Below, piece after piece: positions 1 to 12,597 of a DNA stretch of 64,000 nucleotides. Made by a program: the position numbers and the translations under genes. Origin of the DNA: Catonia carolina (taxonomy: Eukaryota; Arthropoda; Insecta; Hemiptera; Achilidae). The stretch is taken from positions 86,124,969 to 86,188,968 of the forward strand of contig JAQMRL010000003.1 in NCBI GenBank assembly GCA_035578175.1, in the 5' to 3' direction. The first letter of the stretch is position 1. Each line of letters begins with the position of its first letter. Below the pieces are notes generated by a model. It made no database searches. It saw only the letters and a list, made by a program, of their open reading frames with translations, and had not been told where the DNA came from.

Positions 1-45
1 AAGATTTCCCATAAATAAACATTTCACGATTTTGTAAAACGCGAT

Positions 46-108
46 AAATAAATTAACAGCTGACTCACGGCGACGACTTTACCACTAGACCAGTCCGGTG
101 GGTGAAAA
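46..108 (-). repeat. SINE-1 head fragment
   Basis: Matches only the tRNA-like head of SINE-1, read on the minus strand: a CCGGACTGGTCTAGTGGTAA-type A box followed by the GTCGTCGCC spacer. The B box and tail are missing. Confidence 0.6.
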
Positions 109-689
109 CACGATTTTGTATTACTCAATTTTGTATAAAATTAATAATGGTTCAAGTATAGTAAAGTATTCATAAACTTCCAGCCCTAAAAATGTATAAT
201 TTTTCGATTAATTATTAAAGTATTATGGAGAATTGAAGCTTAACGGTATTCAGTGAAATTTTTGCCACCTATTAGTGTTAATGCACATTATTAGGCTAAA
301 AGAGTACAGATCCGTGTCGTTGACCTCTTGAATTATTAAATATTTAAATAAAAGTATCAGTAGACTGTCAATTTATTGATCAATATTATTTGTTATTTTG
401 AATTTGAAAACACTACAATTAGCGAATTCCGAAGACGCAGAATTATTACAGTTTTTAGTTTATTCATAGCTCTGTCCTTCTGAATCGTTGATAAATTAGT
501 GTTTGTTCCAGGCTCCAGGAAAATGTTTTACTTTTAAAAAAATACATTTTTTTAAATTCTCATTTTGAAAGTTTTGGAAAGTGATAAATATAGTTTTCAA
601 ATTTGGCAAACGCTCCTGACAGCTATCTAAATAACTTATCAAAACGCCTGAAATTTAGGCTACTATATTATGATTTACCCATAACAGAA
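109..689. other. AT-rich DNA, nothing recognised
   Basis: No long open frame, terminal repeat or match to another repeat of the window was seen. It is probably part of the large intron upstream of the first visible IRP1 exon. Confidence 0.4.
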
Positions 690-1072
690 AGTGGAGTTTC
701 AAATTATTTACACTCAATCTGTTGTTCATTGCAGGGCTAAAATAAATAATTCTGTTTCTTATCACACGATCAGCCAATTAAATGACTGAATCATTTAAGA
801 ACAGAAGAGGTAGAGGTGTAAAAGACACTAATCAGAGTTATCTCCTCTGAAAGTAATGAATTTCATTATACAGCCAGATCATGTGGTGAATGAAATGAAG
901 GTGTCATTTGCAGAGTGGAAACTATGTGCTTTTCAGAGGGCCCGGCATGCTGATAAGCGTAGGTACTTTTCCACTCAGTTAGGAAGCCATAGGTAAACCA
1001 CCTCACTCCTCGTTTTACTTAGTAAAACCTCTACAGGTTCAAAACAGCCTTTTGGCTGATGACCTAAACAAC
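690..1072 (+). repeat. SINE-2 copy
   Basis: Near full-length copy, from the AGTGGAGTTTCAAATTATTT-type start to TGACCTAAACAACA. It has diverged from the better-preserved copy at 13165-13559. Confidence 0.8.
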
Positions 1073-1419
1073 ATATTATGATTGTAACTTGTTGTTAATT
1101 AAATGAACTATCACCAAATGGCTACGGTAATTATATTTTTCAACGTAAATTACTCTTGTAGCAAATCTCTGTCGATGTTGGAACCCAATTTTGTAACAAT
1201 AATAAAGATTTATTTGTTTATTGTAGCGGCCGGAGAGGGCTTTGAGCGTACAGGTTTAATGTACGCGCTACTATGATTTCCACTTTTTGTGACGAATAAC
1301 TGCTTAACTAATGCAGCACCAAAAAGTCCTCAGAATCTTTGTTTTATTTTTGTAAGCCATTTAATTCTCCTCAAAGTTTTCCTTTGCGATTTTTAAGGGC
1401 TTTTATCAAGAGCAGAAAA

Positions 1420-1860
1420 CAAAACTGAGGCTTTAAGGAAGAAGAAAGTTACTATAAAAGAATGCTATAATGCAAAGTATCGCCCAATTGATAACGTATC
1501 GGATGAAATAGGAAAGAGAAGATCAAGATTGTACGGACATCTGGTTACGATGAAATATGAACGACTTAAAAATAAATTATTTTAAAAATTGAAAGAATAC
1601 GAAAATAAACCAAGATGGTTTAAGAATACAGAGAAATTCCTAATAACTCTAAACATTGATAGAAATGTAATAGAAGTAGAAATAAATTCAGAAAAATAAT
1701 TAAAGAGGATAAGGGGTTTCTAGAAGAAAACATAAGAAAAACAACTTACCGATGTGGAGCGATGAAAGAAAGCATTTTTGATATTAACGAAAGAAATGTT
1801 CAAAACTCGAGCAAGAAAATTTAAGGAGTAACTCGTACTTAATTAACGTTGTCCTAAATT
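1420..1860 (+). pseudogene. Degenerate LINE reverse transcriptase C-terminal remnant
   Basis: Broken frames give KKVTIKECYNAKYRP.., then IGKRRSRLYGHLVTMKYERL and KPRWFKNTEKFL. The RRxRLYGHLxxM..RL pattern is typical of the C-terminal region of arthropod non-LTR retrotransposon proteins. Several stops and frameshifts are visible, so it is long dead. The clade cannot be assigned. Confidence 0.55.
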
Positions 1861-2670
1861 GATTGAAACAAAAAAAAAACAATGTTAAGAATGTGGGCTG
1901 CAAAAACAGCTTCCAGAAATGTTTAAAATTTCTTAACGTAGACTATAAATGCTCTAAAATGATTAAAATATGCATCAACTTGTTAACCCGTTGTACAACC
2001 CGTAACATTTACCTATGCTAGTTTAATTTTACAATTTGCTCTTAAAAATCCATCAAGTTTGTGCATGTTCACAATCTGTAGGAAAATTTGATATCGGCAA
2101 AAATATTATAGGTGTTTCGTTTTCGTTCTGAGAACTTCCTTCTTTCGACTAACTTTATTCGACAAAACAACTTGTCATAAAAACTGCTTTTGTGTGCAAA
2201 TTATACCCTGTTGGATGTAATTCCCTTATAAAACGACCACCACCTGTACTGACATTCAATAGAAGAAGGTTGTCACAATATAAATACAATGGAAATGTTC
2301 TATTCTTGTCTACTTTTAACACATATCCGCAACTTAGGTATTTCTGTAATTCGTGAAATTCCTCAGGTGTTGTCGACCTGATTTTCAAGTAATGTTTAAC
2401 ATAATTAGGTTTTAGTTATTATTTTTGTTTATTATTATTGTTAATATTGTTAAAAGTTTTATTAATATTAAATCAGTATTCGTGTAAATATCACATATCG
2501 AGAAATTAGTTTTTTTGCTGTTACTCTTTTAATAAAATTAACGAAAGGTGTACTCAGAATCTGAACAATTCCAGTTATATATCGACGGGGATGAAAGAGC
2601 TAGGAAACAAAATGTACTTTTTGTAAACAGGACTCAAAAATTTGAAAAGGATATTGTTTTGTTTATTTTT
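1861..2670. other. No supported feature
   Basis: AT-rich sequence. A 77-codon minus-strand frame at 2155-2388 resembles nothing I recognise and is not claimed as a gene. Confidence 0.35.
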
Positions 2671-2870
2671 ACTTTTTCTTGCCCTATGATGAATACATAG
2701 GAAATATACGGAATATTATTATAGGGTATTGTTTTCATGTAAATTTTTCGAAGTCGAGTTTTCACCAGAAATACACATTTTCAGTCCTCCTGGACTCAAA
2801 AAAACAAAAATTTTTAACAATTGGTTTGTGTGTGAAGAAAACATCTTTAGAATGGAATATCGTATGAAGT
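2671..2870 (+). repeat. R repeat, 5' part only
   Basis: Starts ACTTTTTCTTGCC and runs through the GAGTTTTCACC and GTATGAAGTTGAAACTT blocks. It is cut where SINE-1 sequence begins. The TG tract has shrunk to a few repeats. Confidence 0.75.
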
Positions 2871-3045
2871 TGAAACTTAAAATTTAAATAAGCAACCCCA
2901 TGACACAATGAGATGAGGATGTTATGTATGATGTGTAAATAAGTTGTAATCTTGTACAGACTCAGGCCGATCATTCCCGAGAAAGTTAATTGAACCCCAA
3001 CCATCAAAGCATACCGGCAACCACTGTCTATAATTCAAATATACA
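2871..3045 (-). repeat. SINE-1 tail half
   Basis: Carries the GCAACCCCATGA.. and CCCCAACCATCAAAG blocks of the SINE-1 body, read on the minus strand. The tRNA-like head is missing. Confidence 0.75.
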
Positions 3046-3102
3046 GAAAATTTTATGCATTTTGTTTGAATACTCTAATGTAACAAGTTGCACCTTTTTG
3101 GT

Positions 3103-3178
3103 GCCGCTGTGTTGTGGTGGTTAGCGTGCTAGCCTGCAAAGCCGAAAGTTCAGGGTTCGATTCCCGGTTACAAGTTAA
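3103..3178 (+). repeat. tRNA-derived SINE-3 head
   Basis: Pol III A box TGGTGGTTAGCGTGC and B box GGTTCGATTCC at tRNA-like spacing. There is no convincing acceptor stem or anticodon arm, so it is read as a SINE head and not a functional tRNA. Confidence 0.65.
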
Positions 3179-3242
3179 AATCAATTAATCCAGTTGCATA
3201 CCTCACAGTTGTTGCTAATAATTAAGCTCTTGGCCTTCAGAT

Positions 3243-3400
3243 TTTAGGCCGCATTGGCGTTGTTTGTAACGTGCTCGCCTCTCATTATGCGGTCTTGGGT
3301 TCGAATCCCATTCAGGCACGGCATATTTTCATGCATTACAAAAAATTAATTTCATCCTTCACCGTCTGCATTAGCAGTAATTGCAGAACAGTCGGACCTT
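3243..3400 (+). repeat. tRNA-derived SINE-3 with tail
   Basis: A box-like GTTTGTAACGTGCTCGCC and B box GGGTTCGAATCCC are followed by a tail containing CTGCATTAGCAGTAATTGCAG. The same tail occurs at 45340-45375, so this is a family member. Confidence 0.65.
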
Positions 3401-3446
3401 AAACAAAAAAAATTCAGATTTTAGAAGCGTTAATTTTTTATATATA

Positions 3447-4377
3447 GGGTGATTCAAAAAGAGCGCCGGTTTTGATATATCAAATTAACAGATTTATTTT
3501 ATTGAAAAACTGAAAATAAATACATCAACATGTTTATCTTTCCTTCCGATTTTATGTATGAAAAATGATGTCATGCATGTGTCCTCCTCTACTGCGCTGG
3601 CACGCATCAACTCTGTCCATGAAATTGGATATTACTGCACGACAAGTTTCGACTTCCATTTGCCCGATAACCCGTCGAATTTCCTCCTTCAAGTCATTGA
3701 TGTTTCGGGGTTTAATGGCATACACCAATGACTTCAGATGACCCCAAAGAGGAAAGTCACAAGGCGTCAAGTCACACGACCTTGGTAGCCATTGATGGTC
3801 GGAATTACGAGAAATGATGCGATCCTGGAACCGTTCACGGAGCAACAACATTGTTTCTCGTGCAGCGTGACAGGTGGCACCATCCTGCTGAAACCACAAC
3901 TCGTCAATGTCCATTCCATCCAAATGACGCCCCAAAAACTCCCTAATTTGCTGGGTTAACAGCCACACTGTCACGAACCAACGCAACGTTCTGCTCAGTT
4001 TGGCCAGAACGACGACGTCCAGAACTTTTAAGGTCGACTGTTGAACCCGTCTCAAAAAACTTTTTCATGAGCCTGCGAACTGTTGATTCATTCGGTGCTT
4101 CATTACGTCCTATAGTACCGCGAAGTCGCCTGACAGTAGCCGCATAACTCTCTCCACTCTGGTAAAATGTTTTGACGATTAACACTCGTTGCGCAATAGT
4201 AAACTTCTCCATGGTTAGACACAGACTGCGAGAGTACTACACTGCGAACAAGAGAAACTACAACTGAATCGTCAATCGGAATGTTCTCCAAAATAGAAAT
4301 GTGGTCAAACAATGTTGCCAACCGATAAACCAAAATTTACCAGCCGTTTAAAAACCGGCGCTCTTTTTGAATCACCC
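3447..4377 (-). mobile_element. IS630/Tc1/mariner-type element, internally deleted
   Basis: Terminal repeats start GGGTGATTCAAAAAGAGCGC at both ends and run ~28 bases. At 931 bases it is shorter than its relative at 51789-53124. The transposase reads on the minus strand and the middle is missing. TA flanks are clear on the left and approximate on the right. Confidence 0.88.
3552..4212 (-). pseudogene. Transposase remnant (N and C parts joined, centre lost)
   Basis: Begins MEKFTIAQRVLIVK.., an HTH N terminus with GRRRSGQT. The frame then shifts into the C-terminal half with QQDGATCHAA (second catalytic Asp region), SCDLTPCDFPLWGHLKS (third) and VDACQRSRGGH. The first-Asp motif (F.SDEA.F) and ~100 residues around it are absent. 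Non-functional. Confidence 0.85.
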
Positions 4378-5038
4378 TTTATACACTGATTTTTGACTTG
4401 AAAATAAAGTGATACATTTTTTTTAAATTTTGCTGTACATTTCTGTATACTTTTATATGCCTGGTTTTTTAAAATTTTCAGACTGTTACAACTTTTTTCT
4501 TTTAAATGAAATTAAGTTGATTTAATTTTATGACAGCAAACCGTAAATTAAGAATTTTGGATCGTCCTGTGATTTTTCTGTGGAACGATAATAAAAAAAC
4601 TTTTAGCTGGTTACGTTTTTTTAATAATTGGTTCATTAATCATCATTCCAGATTGTTAGATTATTTTGTTACTCTAGAACTTAACTTCAAAAACAAAATG
4701 TTATGAAAAATTATCGTGGTGTTGAGTGTACTTCCGTTTATACAGTATATTATGTTTTTGGTACAATAGAAAATCAAAAGAGGTTATTACCTTGGACAGA
4801 CTGGTGCCGTCTGCGGGCAGTACAGGTTGTGTGTGTTGTATTATGTTTTTCTGCATTTTAAAAAGAATTTTTGCCCGATAGGTTGACCGTTTTGACATCC
4901 GTGCGTGCATATGTGTCATATATTTACTTACAGTTTTGACTGTAGACTCTATTGTCAAAAGTTGTTGGTTGTTTTGTTTGCCTATTTTTCAACCATGATA
5001 GTGCAGAAAAATGTAGGGTTTACATAGCGTACATTTTT
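4378..5038. other. No feature recognised
   Basis: AT-rich sequence with short frames only and no end-inverted structure seen. Confidence 0.35.
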
Positions 5039-5788
5039 ACTTTCTCTTGCCTATATGAATACATAGGAAGGAAAGTATTATTTTTATGTCAATTTTTTGA
5101 AATCGAGTTTTCACCGGATGTACACGTTTACAGACCCCCTGAAACAAAAAAAAACATGTTTTTTTAGCGATTGGTATGTGTGTGAACAGAATATCTCAAG
5201 AACGGAACATCGTACGAACTTGAAACTTGAAGTGTAAGTTAGATACCACTAGAGGACCCGACACGAACATTTTCATCAAAATCGGTCAACCGGAAGTAGT
5301 AGTTTATTCGCGTCATTATTCACTTTTTGAAATTTTCTCAAAAACGGCTCCTGCGATTTTTTTTTAAAAATTGCCTCATTTACTAAATATTTTATGCTCT
5401 TCAAGATAGGGTAGGCGCCATGTGTGGTGAAATTTATGGGGAGACTGTTCTCTCATAGAAAAAATGTTTTTTCGTGAAAATCTGTAAAAAATGGATTTTT
5501 TACCTTGCATTTTACGACAAAAGTGTAGCTTACATAATCAAATTTATAGAAAATTCTACAACTTGTATTTTAAGGATTTTTCTCTACGGAGCCTAGTTTA
5601 GCGTGAAAGAGTGACTTTTCTTATTATTAAGCGTAACTGAGGTTGATTTTAATTTTGTATCATTCACTCATGATTAAAATAAGGTTATGTTTTTTGAGGT
5701 TAGTTTTTTTGTTTGTTTCTAATGTTATGTTATATTGTTCATTATTTTCATTGGCAAGAGAAAGTCGTGTGAGTGTTTACACTAGATT
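5039..5788 (+). repeat. R repeat, internally deleted
   Basis: Both ends are present (ACTTTCTCTTGCC at the start; GGCAAGAGAAAG at 5752-5763), but about 170 bases of the internal duplicated block are missing. TG tract nearly absent. Confidence 0.85.
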
Positions 5789-6900
5789 TATTTGATGTAT
5801 TTGCTACTAAAATGTGAGATTGATTCGATGTACAAAAATTCATCGTTACATCTGTATGATATTTTGGTATGTATAACAGCAACACAATTTGAAATACTTA
5901 TTAAATATTAATTTTTATGTGTATTTAAAAGAAAAGTAAAATTTGTTAAGTTCTACTATATAATTAAATTTTATGTACGTACGGCTTAAGAAGATTCGCA
6001 CCATCTTTTTATTAATATCCCTTCAGTGAACTGTGTCTTCGTTAGATACGCTAATAGACAGACCACTTATACGCTGGAACGTTTGATATTTAATATTTAT
6101 TAGAGATAAGATTTTATGTCAGTTCAAATACTGATAATTTAAATCGTTCTATTTACAAAAGAACTAAAAACGATACTGGAAATTTTAACGGTACCGTACA
6201 TTAATACAACAATTTTTGTTACGTATGACTTATAAGTTTTTTCACGTGAAATTAGTGAAAACATTAAAGTTATTTTGATCTTTGGAAAATCCTGACTATC
6301 TGTACTAATAATGTAACAATTGTAAAACTTAACGCGTTTTCTAGATTTAATCTATGTGATTCGTTAAAAAACGTTTGATTAGGGAACGCTTTTGAAAGAA
6401 TAAAATTATCTTAATATTTTCAAATTTGTACTTTCTCTTGCTCTATTTCTCTCAATAAAATTGTGATTTTGTGTACTCTGGACACTTTTTCAAAATGCCT
6501 CAAATTTTGTTTCTACGCCAGATGTACCACGTAAACACCGAAAATAAGTTCAGCTGAATTTTTGTCTGTTTGTATGTTACGGCATCACGTAAGAACCGGT
6601 AAACCAAAGCCAATGAATTTCGGTATCTAGATTCTGGACATAATCGAAATGAAAATAAGCTATACATTTTTTTTAATATCACAAAAGGATGGGGGAGCTC
6701 AGAAGGAGGGGTAAACAAAAAACTACGAATATCTCCGTTATAAGTCAATGTATCGAAAAATGTTATATAATCGAAATTACGAAACGTTTAAAGACGAATA
6801 AGTTTGATTATGTAAAGTTTTTCATTTTCATGCATAATAACGGAGATATTACTAATTTAAAAAAATTAAACCAATATTTTTAGAAGAATATTAACAAAAA
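5789..6900. other. Long AT-rich stretch, no supported gene
   Basis: Only short open frames. A stray ACTTTCTCTTGC at 6427 resembles an R start but the following bases do not match, so it is not called. Confidence 0.35.
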
Positions 6901-7833
6901 AAAAATCTGGTGTGAAACACTCACACAACTTTCTCTTGCCAATGCAAATAATTAACAATAAACCTAACATTAGTATTAAAACATTAGAAATGAACAAAAA
7001 CTAACCTCAAAAACATAACCTTATTTTAATCATGAGTGAATGACGCAAAATGACAATCGAACTCAGTTTGGCTTAAAAATACGGAAAATCACGCTTTCAC
7101 GCTAAACTAGGCTCTGTAGAGAAAAATGCTCTAAACAAAAGTTGTAGATCTTTTAATTTTCTATAAATTTAATTATATACACTTTTGTCGTAAAATGCAT
7201 ACTAAGACCGAAATGTTAAAAAAATCGATTTTTCTCACGTTTTCGTGAGAAAAAAAAACAGAAAATCGCAAATTACCGCTAAACTAAGCGTTATACAAAA
7301 AAATGTTTGAAACAGAAGTTGTAGGTTTTTAAATTCTCTACAACTTTTATTATATAAGTTTTTGCGCTAAAATTTATATTAAAGCCGTAATCTTAAAAAA
7401 ACAACGTTTTTACGTGAAAACAGCCTCACCGAGAATTTCAGCAAACATGGCGCCTACCCTATCTTGTAGAGAATAAAAAATTGAGTAAAATAGGCGATTT
7501 TAAAAAAAATCGTAGGACCAGTTTTTGAGAAAATCGCAAAAAACTGAAAAATTATACGAATAAACTACTACTTCCGGTTGACCGATTTTGATGAAAATGT
7601 TCGTGTCGCGTCCGGTAGTGGTATGTAACTTAAGTTTCAAGTTTCAAGTTCGTACGATGTTCCGTTCTTGAGATATTCTGTTCACACACAGACACACAGA
7701 CCAATCGCTAAAAACATGTTTTTTGGGTTCAGGGGGTCTGAAAACGTATAGATCCAGTGAAAACTCGATTTCGAAAAATCGACATGAAAACAATACTTTC
7801 CTTCCTATATATTCATATAGGCAAGAGAAAGTA
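6901..7833 (-). repeat. R repeat, near full length, antisense
   Basis: Starts with the complement of the hairpin end (AAAAATCTGGTGTGAAACAC) and ends GGCAAGAGAAAGT. Its body is very similar to the copy at 55053-55980. The dinucleotide tract is short (CACACACAGACACACAG). Confidence 0.9.
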
Positions 7834-8162
7834 ATTAACAGAACAATAAACACAGGCCTACGCGCCGTAAAACCCGTAGTCATTCAGTCAGTTACCTACC
7901 TGCCCATTCCACCAGTAGGCCTACCCTTTACACCTTTTCTCAGTCACATTATCAATAAAGAATCAATCATCTTAATAGTAGTCACCATCGTGATGTTCTT
8001 ATTGTGATATACCTTTCATTTATTATGAAAATAATATAGCGCTGCATATCTTAATATTTAAAAACACCAAGATCTCGCTTTTATTTTACAACTATTTTTT
8101 TTTCATAAATAATAATGCTGATGATGAAAAAGGTAGATTACAATTAACAGTTAAAGAATATC

Positions 8163-8222
8163 AGACCTGACAGGGATCGAACTCAGTACCTCAACCGACC
8201 GTCCACGACACCAAGGAAACCG
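8163..8222 (-). repeat. tRNA-like SINE head fragment
   Basis: On the minus strand, GTGTCGTGGACGGTCGG is followed by a B box-like GAGTTCGATCCC. It is short and diverged. Confidence 0.45.
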
Positions 8223-8248
8223 TTCGAAGAACGGGTACTTTAGCTAGT

Positions 8249-9076
8249 ATGAAATATAGGGAAGGAAAGTATTGATTCCATGTCGATTATTCGAATTATA
8301 GTTTTTACCGATTGGTTTGTGTATGTGCGTGCGCGTATGTGAGGACAAAATATCTTAAAAACGGAGTATCGTAAAAACGAAATTGAAACTTAAGTTAAAC
8401 ACCACAAGTGGACCCAACACGAACATTTTTATCAAAATTGGTCTACCAGAGGTAGGCTAGTAGTTTATTCGTGCAATTTGAACATTTTTGCGATTTTCTC
8501 AAAAGTGGCTTCTACGATTTTGTTAAAAATTACCTGATTTACTACATTTTTTGTGCTTTACAAGATGGGATAAGCGGCATGTCTGCTGAAATTCGTGGGG
8601 GGGGGCTGTGTTCTCATAGTAAAAATTGTTTTAGATTTTGACCTTAATGTGTATTTTAGGGCAAAAACGTAGGACCTATATAATAAAAGTTGTAGAAAAT
8701 TGAAAAATCTCTAAAAGATTTTTTTGTACGGAACTTAATTTTGCGTCAATTAGTTAATTTTCGTATTTTCTCGTTGAAATCGGTAAAAACAGAGTTTTTC
8801 CAAAATATTGCGGCGTTAGTTTGCATTTTACAACCAAAATGTAAAATTATAATAATTAAAGTTATTGAAAGTAATACAGCCCACAATTTTTTTTATTTCA
8901 CGCACATTTTCTTCGGAGCCGAGTTAAGTGCATAATTAGTGATTTTTCCGTATTTTCAAGTCAAACGGAGGTTGATTTTCATTTAGCTTGTATCATTCAT
9001 GATTAAAAATAGGTTATAATATTCATTATTTACATTGAGAAAAGAAAGTCGTGTGAGTGTTTCACACTATATTTTT
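8249..9076 (+). repeat. R repeat, 5' truncated
   Basis: Begins inside the family at ATAGGGAAGGAAAGTATTG and ends AAAGAAAGTCGTGTGAGTG plus TTCACAC. Diverged, with a G9 run at 8597-8605 that other copies lack. Confidence 0.8.
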
Positions 9077-9202
9077 TCCAATGACACGTTTATAAGTTTC
9101 TCTATTGCTAGTAAATCCAAACGCAGTGAAAGATAAAGGCTGAATTCGTTTTTAGATATACTATAATAATTTAAAACAATACATAACAGAAGTATAATAT
9201 TT

Positions 9203-9592
9203 CATGCTTATAACAGACAGGTGGAGTGTTAAATTATTTGCACGCAATCTCTTAGTTCCAGGGCTACAAAAAAAGTTCCGTTTCCTATCACATGATCATC
9301 CAATTAAATTACTAAATAAATTTAAAAACAGAAGAGGTAGAGTTGTAAAAGATACTATCATTACTGAAAGTAATGAATTTCATTATACAGCCAGACCCTG
9401 TGGTGAATGAAGTGAAGGTGTCATTTGCAGGATGGAAAATTAATTGTGCTTTTCAGTGAGCCTGGTATACTGATAAGCATACTCTTTCAACTCAGTGAGG
9501 AAGGCAATTATAGACCACCTCACTCCTCGTTTTTCTTAGTAAAACCTCTAGACGTTCAAACCAGCCTTCTGCTGATTACCTAAACAACAATA
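9203..9592 (+). repeat. SINE-2 copy
   Basis: Starts near CAGACAGGTGGAGTG and ends ..TGATTACCTAAACAACAATA. It is full length, with a short AAC tail. Confidence 0.8.
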
Positions 9593-9640
9593 CATTGGTT
9601 TAGTGTAGGTAAAAAAATGTCATTTCAGGGTAATTTTTTT

Positions 9641-9959
9641 ACTTTCTCTTGCCTATATGAATATATAGGAAGGAAAGTATTGTTTTCATGTCGATTTTTC
9701 GAAATCGAGTTTTCACCGGATTTACACGTTTTCAGACCTCCTGAACCCAAAAAACATGTTTTCAGCGATTGGTCTGTGTTTGTGTGTGTGCGCGCGCGCG
9801 CGCGTGCGTGCGTGAACAGAATATTTTCATGATTAAAATAAGGACTCGTGATTAAAATAATGTTATGTTTTTAGAGGTTGGTTTTTTTGTTTATTACTAA
9901 TGTTAGGTTATATTGGTCATTATTTGCATTGGCAAGAAAACGTCGTTGAGTGTTTTACA

Positions 9960-9994
<35 letters not shown>
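9641..9994 (+). repeat. R repeat with large internal deletion, then T29
   Basis: The 5' ~190 bases include a (TG)n(CG)n tract and are fused to the last ~120 bases. About 600 internal bases are missing, and a small ATGATTAAAATAA duplication marks the junction. The terminal T run is 29 long. Confidence 0.85.
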
Positions 9995-9997
<3 letters not shown>

Positions 9998-10500
9998 AAG
10001 TAGGCTATTAATATTAGTTAGCCACGTAAAAATCAAGAAACCCGATGTAAAGTTTGTATGAGTTCTTGATTTTTGTTTTGTAATTTGTTGTGATGGCGAA
10101 CATAAGGGGATGGTTTTTAAAGGTCCTTTCTAGGAATAGGAACGTCTCTACGTTCGAACCTTTTTTCATTGTCTCCATAAATCAAAAGTTGCTTATCAGC
10201 TGGTTTATGGAGTGATGGGTATTATCATGTTAAAACGGCACCTTCCGCTTGTTTTATTGCACGCTATTCTCTACCCCCATGCTATTTGCGTGTTTTTATA
10301 TCATGCGTTTTCACAAACATTTTCAAAATGTAACAATTTATTTGGCAATTAAATCGAAATTGATTTTTTATTTTTAAGTTATGGTTATTTCGTTTGCAAA
10401 AGAAATGTAGTGTCTGTTAAATAATTTTTAATTGTAGATTTAGTTTCCGTTATTATCATTATATTCCAATTCAAGGAAATAAAAAAAAATAGTTTCCTTA

Positions 10501-10575
10501 CCGCCTCCGTAGTGTAGTGGTTAACGCACCAGCCTAGAAAACGGAAGATTCCGGTTTCGATTCCCGGCTAGGATC
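10501..10575 (+). repeat. tRNA-derived SINE-3 head
   Basis: CGTAGTGTAGTGGTTAACGC (A box) and GGTTTCGATTCCC (B box). The same form recurs on the minus strand at 15905-15985 and 49884-49962. Confidence 0.65.
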
Positions 10576-10662
10576 TGGAAGTTAATAAAAGTCATAACAC
10601 CGTTCTGTAATACATTGTAGTCCGCTTTTACACGTCATATAATACCACTCTCATCATAGAAT

Positions 10663-10872
10663 AATGTAGTAAATGAGGCGATTTTTAAAAAAATCGTAGG
10701 AGCAGTTTTTGAGAAAATCGCAAAAAAGTGAAAAATTACACGAATAAACTACTACTTCCGGTTGACCGATTTTGATGAAAATGTTCGTGTCGGGTCCTCT
10801 TGTGTTATCTAACTTAAGTTTCAAGTTCGTACGATGTTCCGTTCTTGAGATATTCTGTTCACACACACACAC

Positions 10873-10910
<38 letters not shown>

Positions 10911-11028
10911 CAATCGTTAAAAACATGTTTTTTTGGGTTCGGGGGTCTGAAAACGTGTAGATCCGGTGAAAACTCGACATGAAAACAATACTTTCCTTCC
11001 TATATATTCATATAGGCAAGAGAAAGTA
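10663..11028 (-). repeat. R repeat, truncated, with (CA)n tract
   Basis: Contains only the start-proximal ~360 bases, with about 50 bases of (CA)n at 10859-10910. The 94- to 108-codon frames across the tract are artefacts of the dinucleotide repeat. Confidence 0.85.
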
Positions 11029-11597
11029 AAAAACTATATTACTCTGTTTACTATCTAAGTATGACATTGTATTAAACGCGTAGCTAATAGGTTTCACTTA
11101 AATATTACTACTGGATTCTAATGTATTTAATTGTATTATTATATAGGCCTACGTTTAGTTCATACATTAACTTAGTACAGGTATGTGGATTTTCCCATCC
11201 ATTTTAGTGCTTGTCTAATTATAGTGTTGCCCACCACACCCCACCTGTCTCTAATTATCTACGGTTGATGCATGTCGAATGTATTGATGAATACAAATGT
11301 ATTGATTAGAAGCTAAAATTATAAATTTCTCTCTACTATTTTTGGTAATTGCTTGGAAAATTCCATAAGTCGTTCCTTTTACTTGATTCATTGTCATTGT
11401 CAATTCTTGGAATTTTTGTATTATCTTCAACTTTGCTCGTTATCTGAAATCTAATAGAAGCTTCTACTATAATTAATTATGTATTTTATTTATTCGTTTT
11501 ATACATTCTTTGTTACTATCCACTTGAATAGAATAATAATAATTTTAACTTGATAAAACATTTTTAATGTTTGTGATAAAAATTATTGGTTTTTTTT
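11029..11597. other. No feature recognised
   Basis: AT-rich DNA between two R copies; no terminal repeats or coding signal seen. Confidence 0.35.
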
Positions 11598-12516
11598 ACT
11601 TTCTCTTGCCTATATGAACATATAGGAAGGAAAGTATTGTTTTCATGTCGAGTTTTCACTGGATTACACGTTTTCAGACCCCTGAACCCAAAAAACATGT
11701 TTTTAGCGATTAGTCTGTGTGTGTGTGTGTGTGTGCGCGCGCGCGTGTGTGAACAGAATATCTGAAGAACGGAATATCGTACGAACTTGAACCTTGAAAC
11801 TTAAGTTAGCTACTGGACCCGACACGAAGATTTTCATAAAAATCGGTCAACCGGAAGTAGTAGTTTATTCGTGTCATTTTGCGATATTTTCCAAAACGGC
11901 TTCTACGATTTTTTAAAAATCGCCTTATTTACTAAATTTTTTATGCTTTACAAGATAGGGTAGGCGCCATGTCTGCTGAAATTCTTGGAGAGGGTGTTTT
12001 CTCGTAAAAGAATTGTTTTTTTAAGATTGCAACTTTAATATGCATTTTACCGCAAAAATTTAATAAAAGTTGTAGAGAATTTAAAAACCTACATCTTTTA
12101 TTTCAAACATTTTTTTGTATAACGCTTAGTTTAGTGGTAATTAGCGATTTTTCTGGTTTTTCACAAAAATGTGTTTAAAAAAATCAATTTTTTATTAAGA
12201 TTTCAGCTTTAGTATGCATTTCACGACAAAAGTGTTCATAATTAAATTTATAGGAATTAAAAGACCTACAACTTTTATTTAGAGCATTTTTCTCTACAGA
12301 GTCTAGTTTAACGTGAAAGAGTGATTTTCCGTATTTTTAAGCCAAACTGAGGTTGATTTTCATTTTGAATCATTCACTCATGATTAAAAAAGGTTATGTT
12401 TTTTGAGGTTAGTTTTTTGTTAATTTTGAATGTTTTATTACTAATATTAGGTTATATTGTTCATTATTTGCATTGGCAAGAGAAAGTTATGTGAGTGTTT
12501 TACACCAGAATTTTTT
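11598..12516 (+). repeat. R repeat, full length (reference description)
   Basis: Order of parts: ACTTTCTCTTGCC; hairpin CCTATATGAACATATAGG; a (TG)n(CG)n tract ~120 bases in; a block with GGACCCGACACGAA and CGGAAGTAGTAGTTTATTCG; two diverged ~165-base direct repeats each containing TTTTATTT..CATTTTTCT and CTTAGTTTA/CTAGTTTA; then GCATTGGCAAGAGAAAGT and a 3' hairpin of the GTGTGA..TCACAC type, followed by CAGA and T-rich DNA. The 13-base subterminal inverted repeats, internal microsatellite, hairpins and lack of a large frame resemble non-autonomous Helitron/Helentron relatives such as DINE-1. That class assignment is inference. Confidence 0.85.
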
Positions 12517-12597
12517 AAAGTTTATTGCAGTCTCGTCTACTTCTAAGGTCATTAGCGACTGTTGTTTATTTTAAACATTTAATATAGTGTTATAGTT

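Noticed and set aside
2155..2388. 77-codon minus-strand frame
   Set aside because: No recognisable motif, AT-rich surroundings and no supporting neighbour; chance cannot be excluded.
6425..6900. A further R copy starting ACTTTCTCTTGC
   Set aside because: Similarity stops after about 15 bases.
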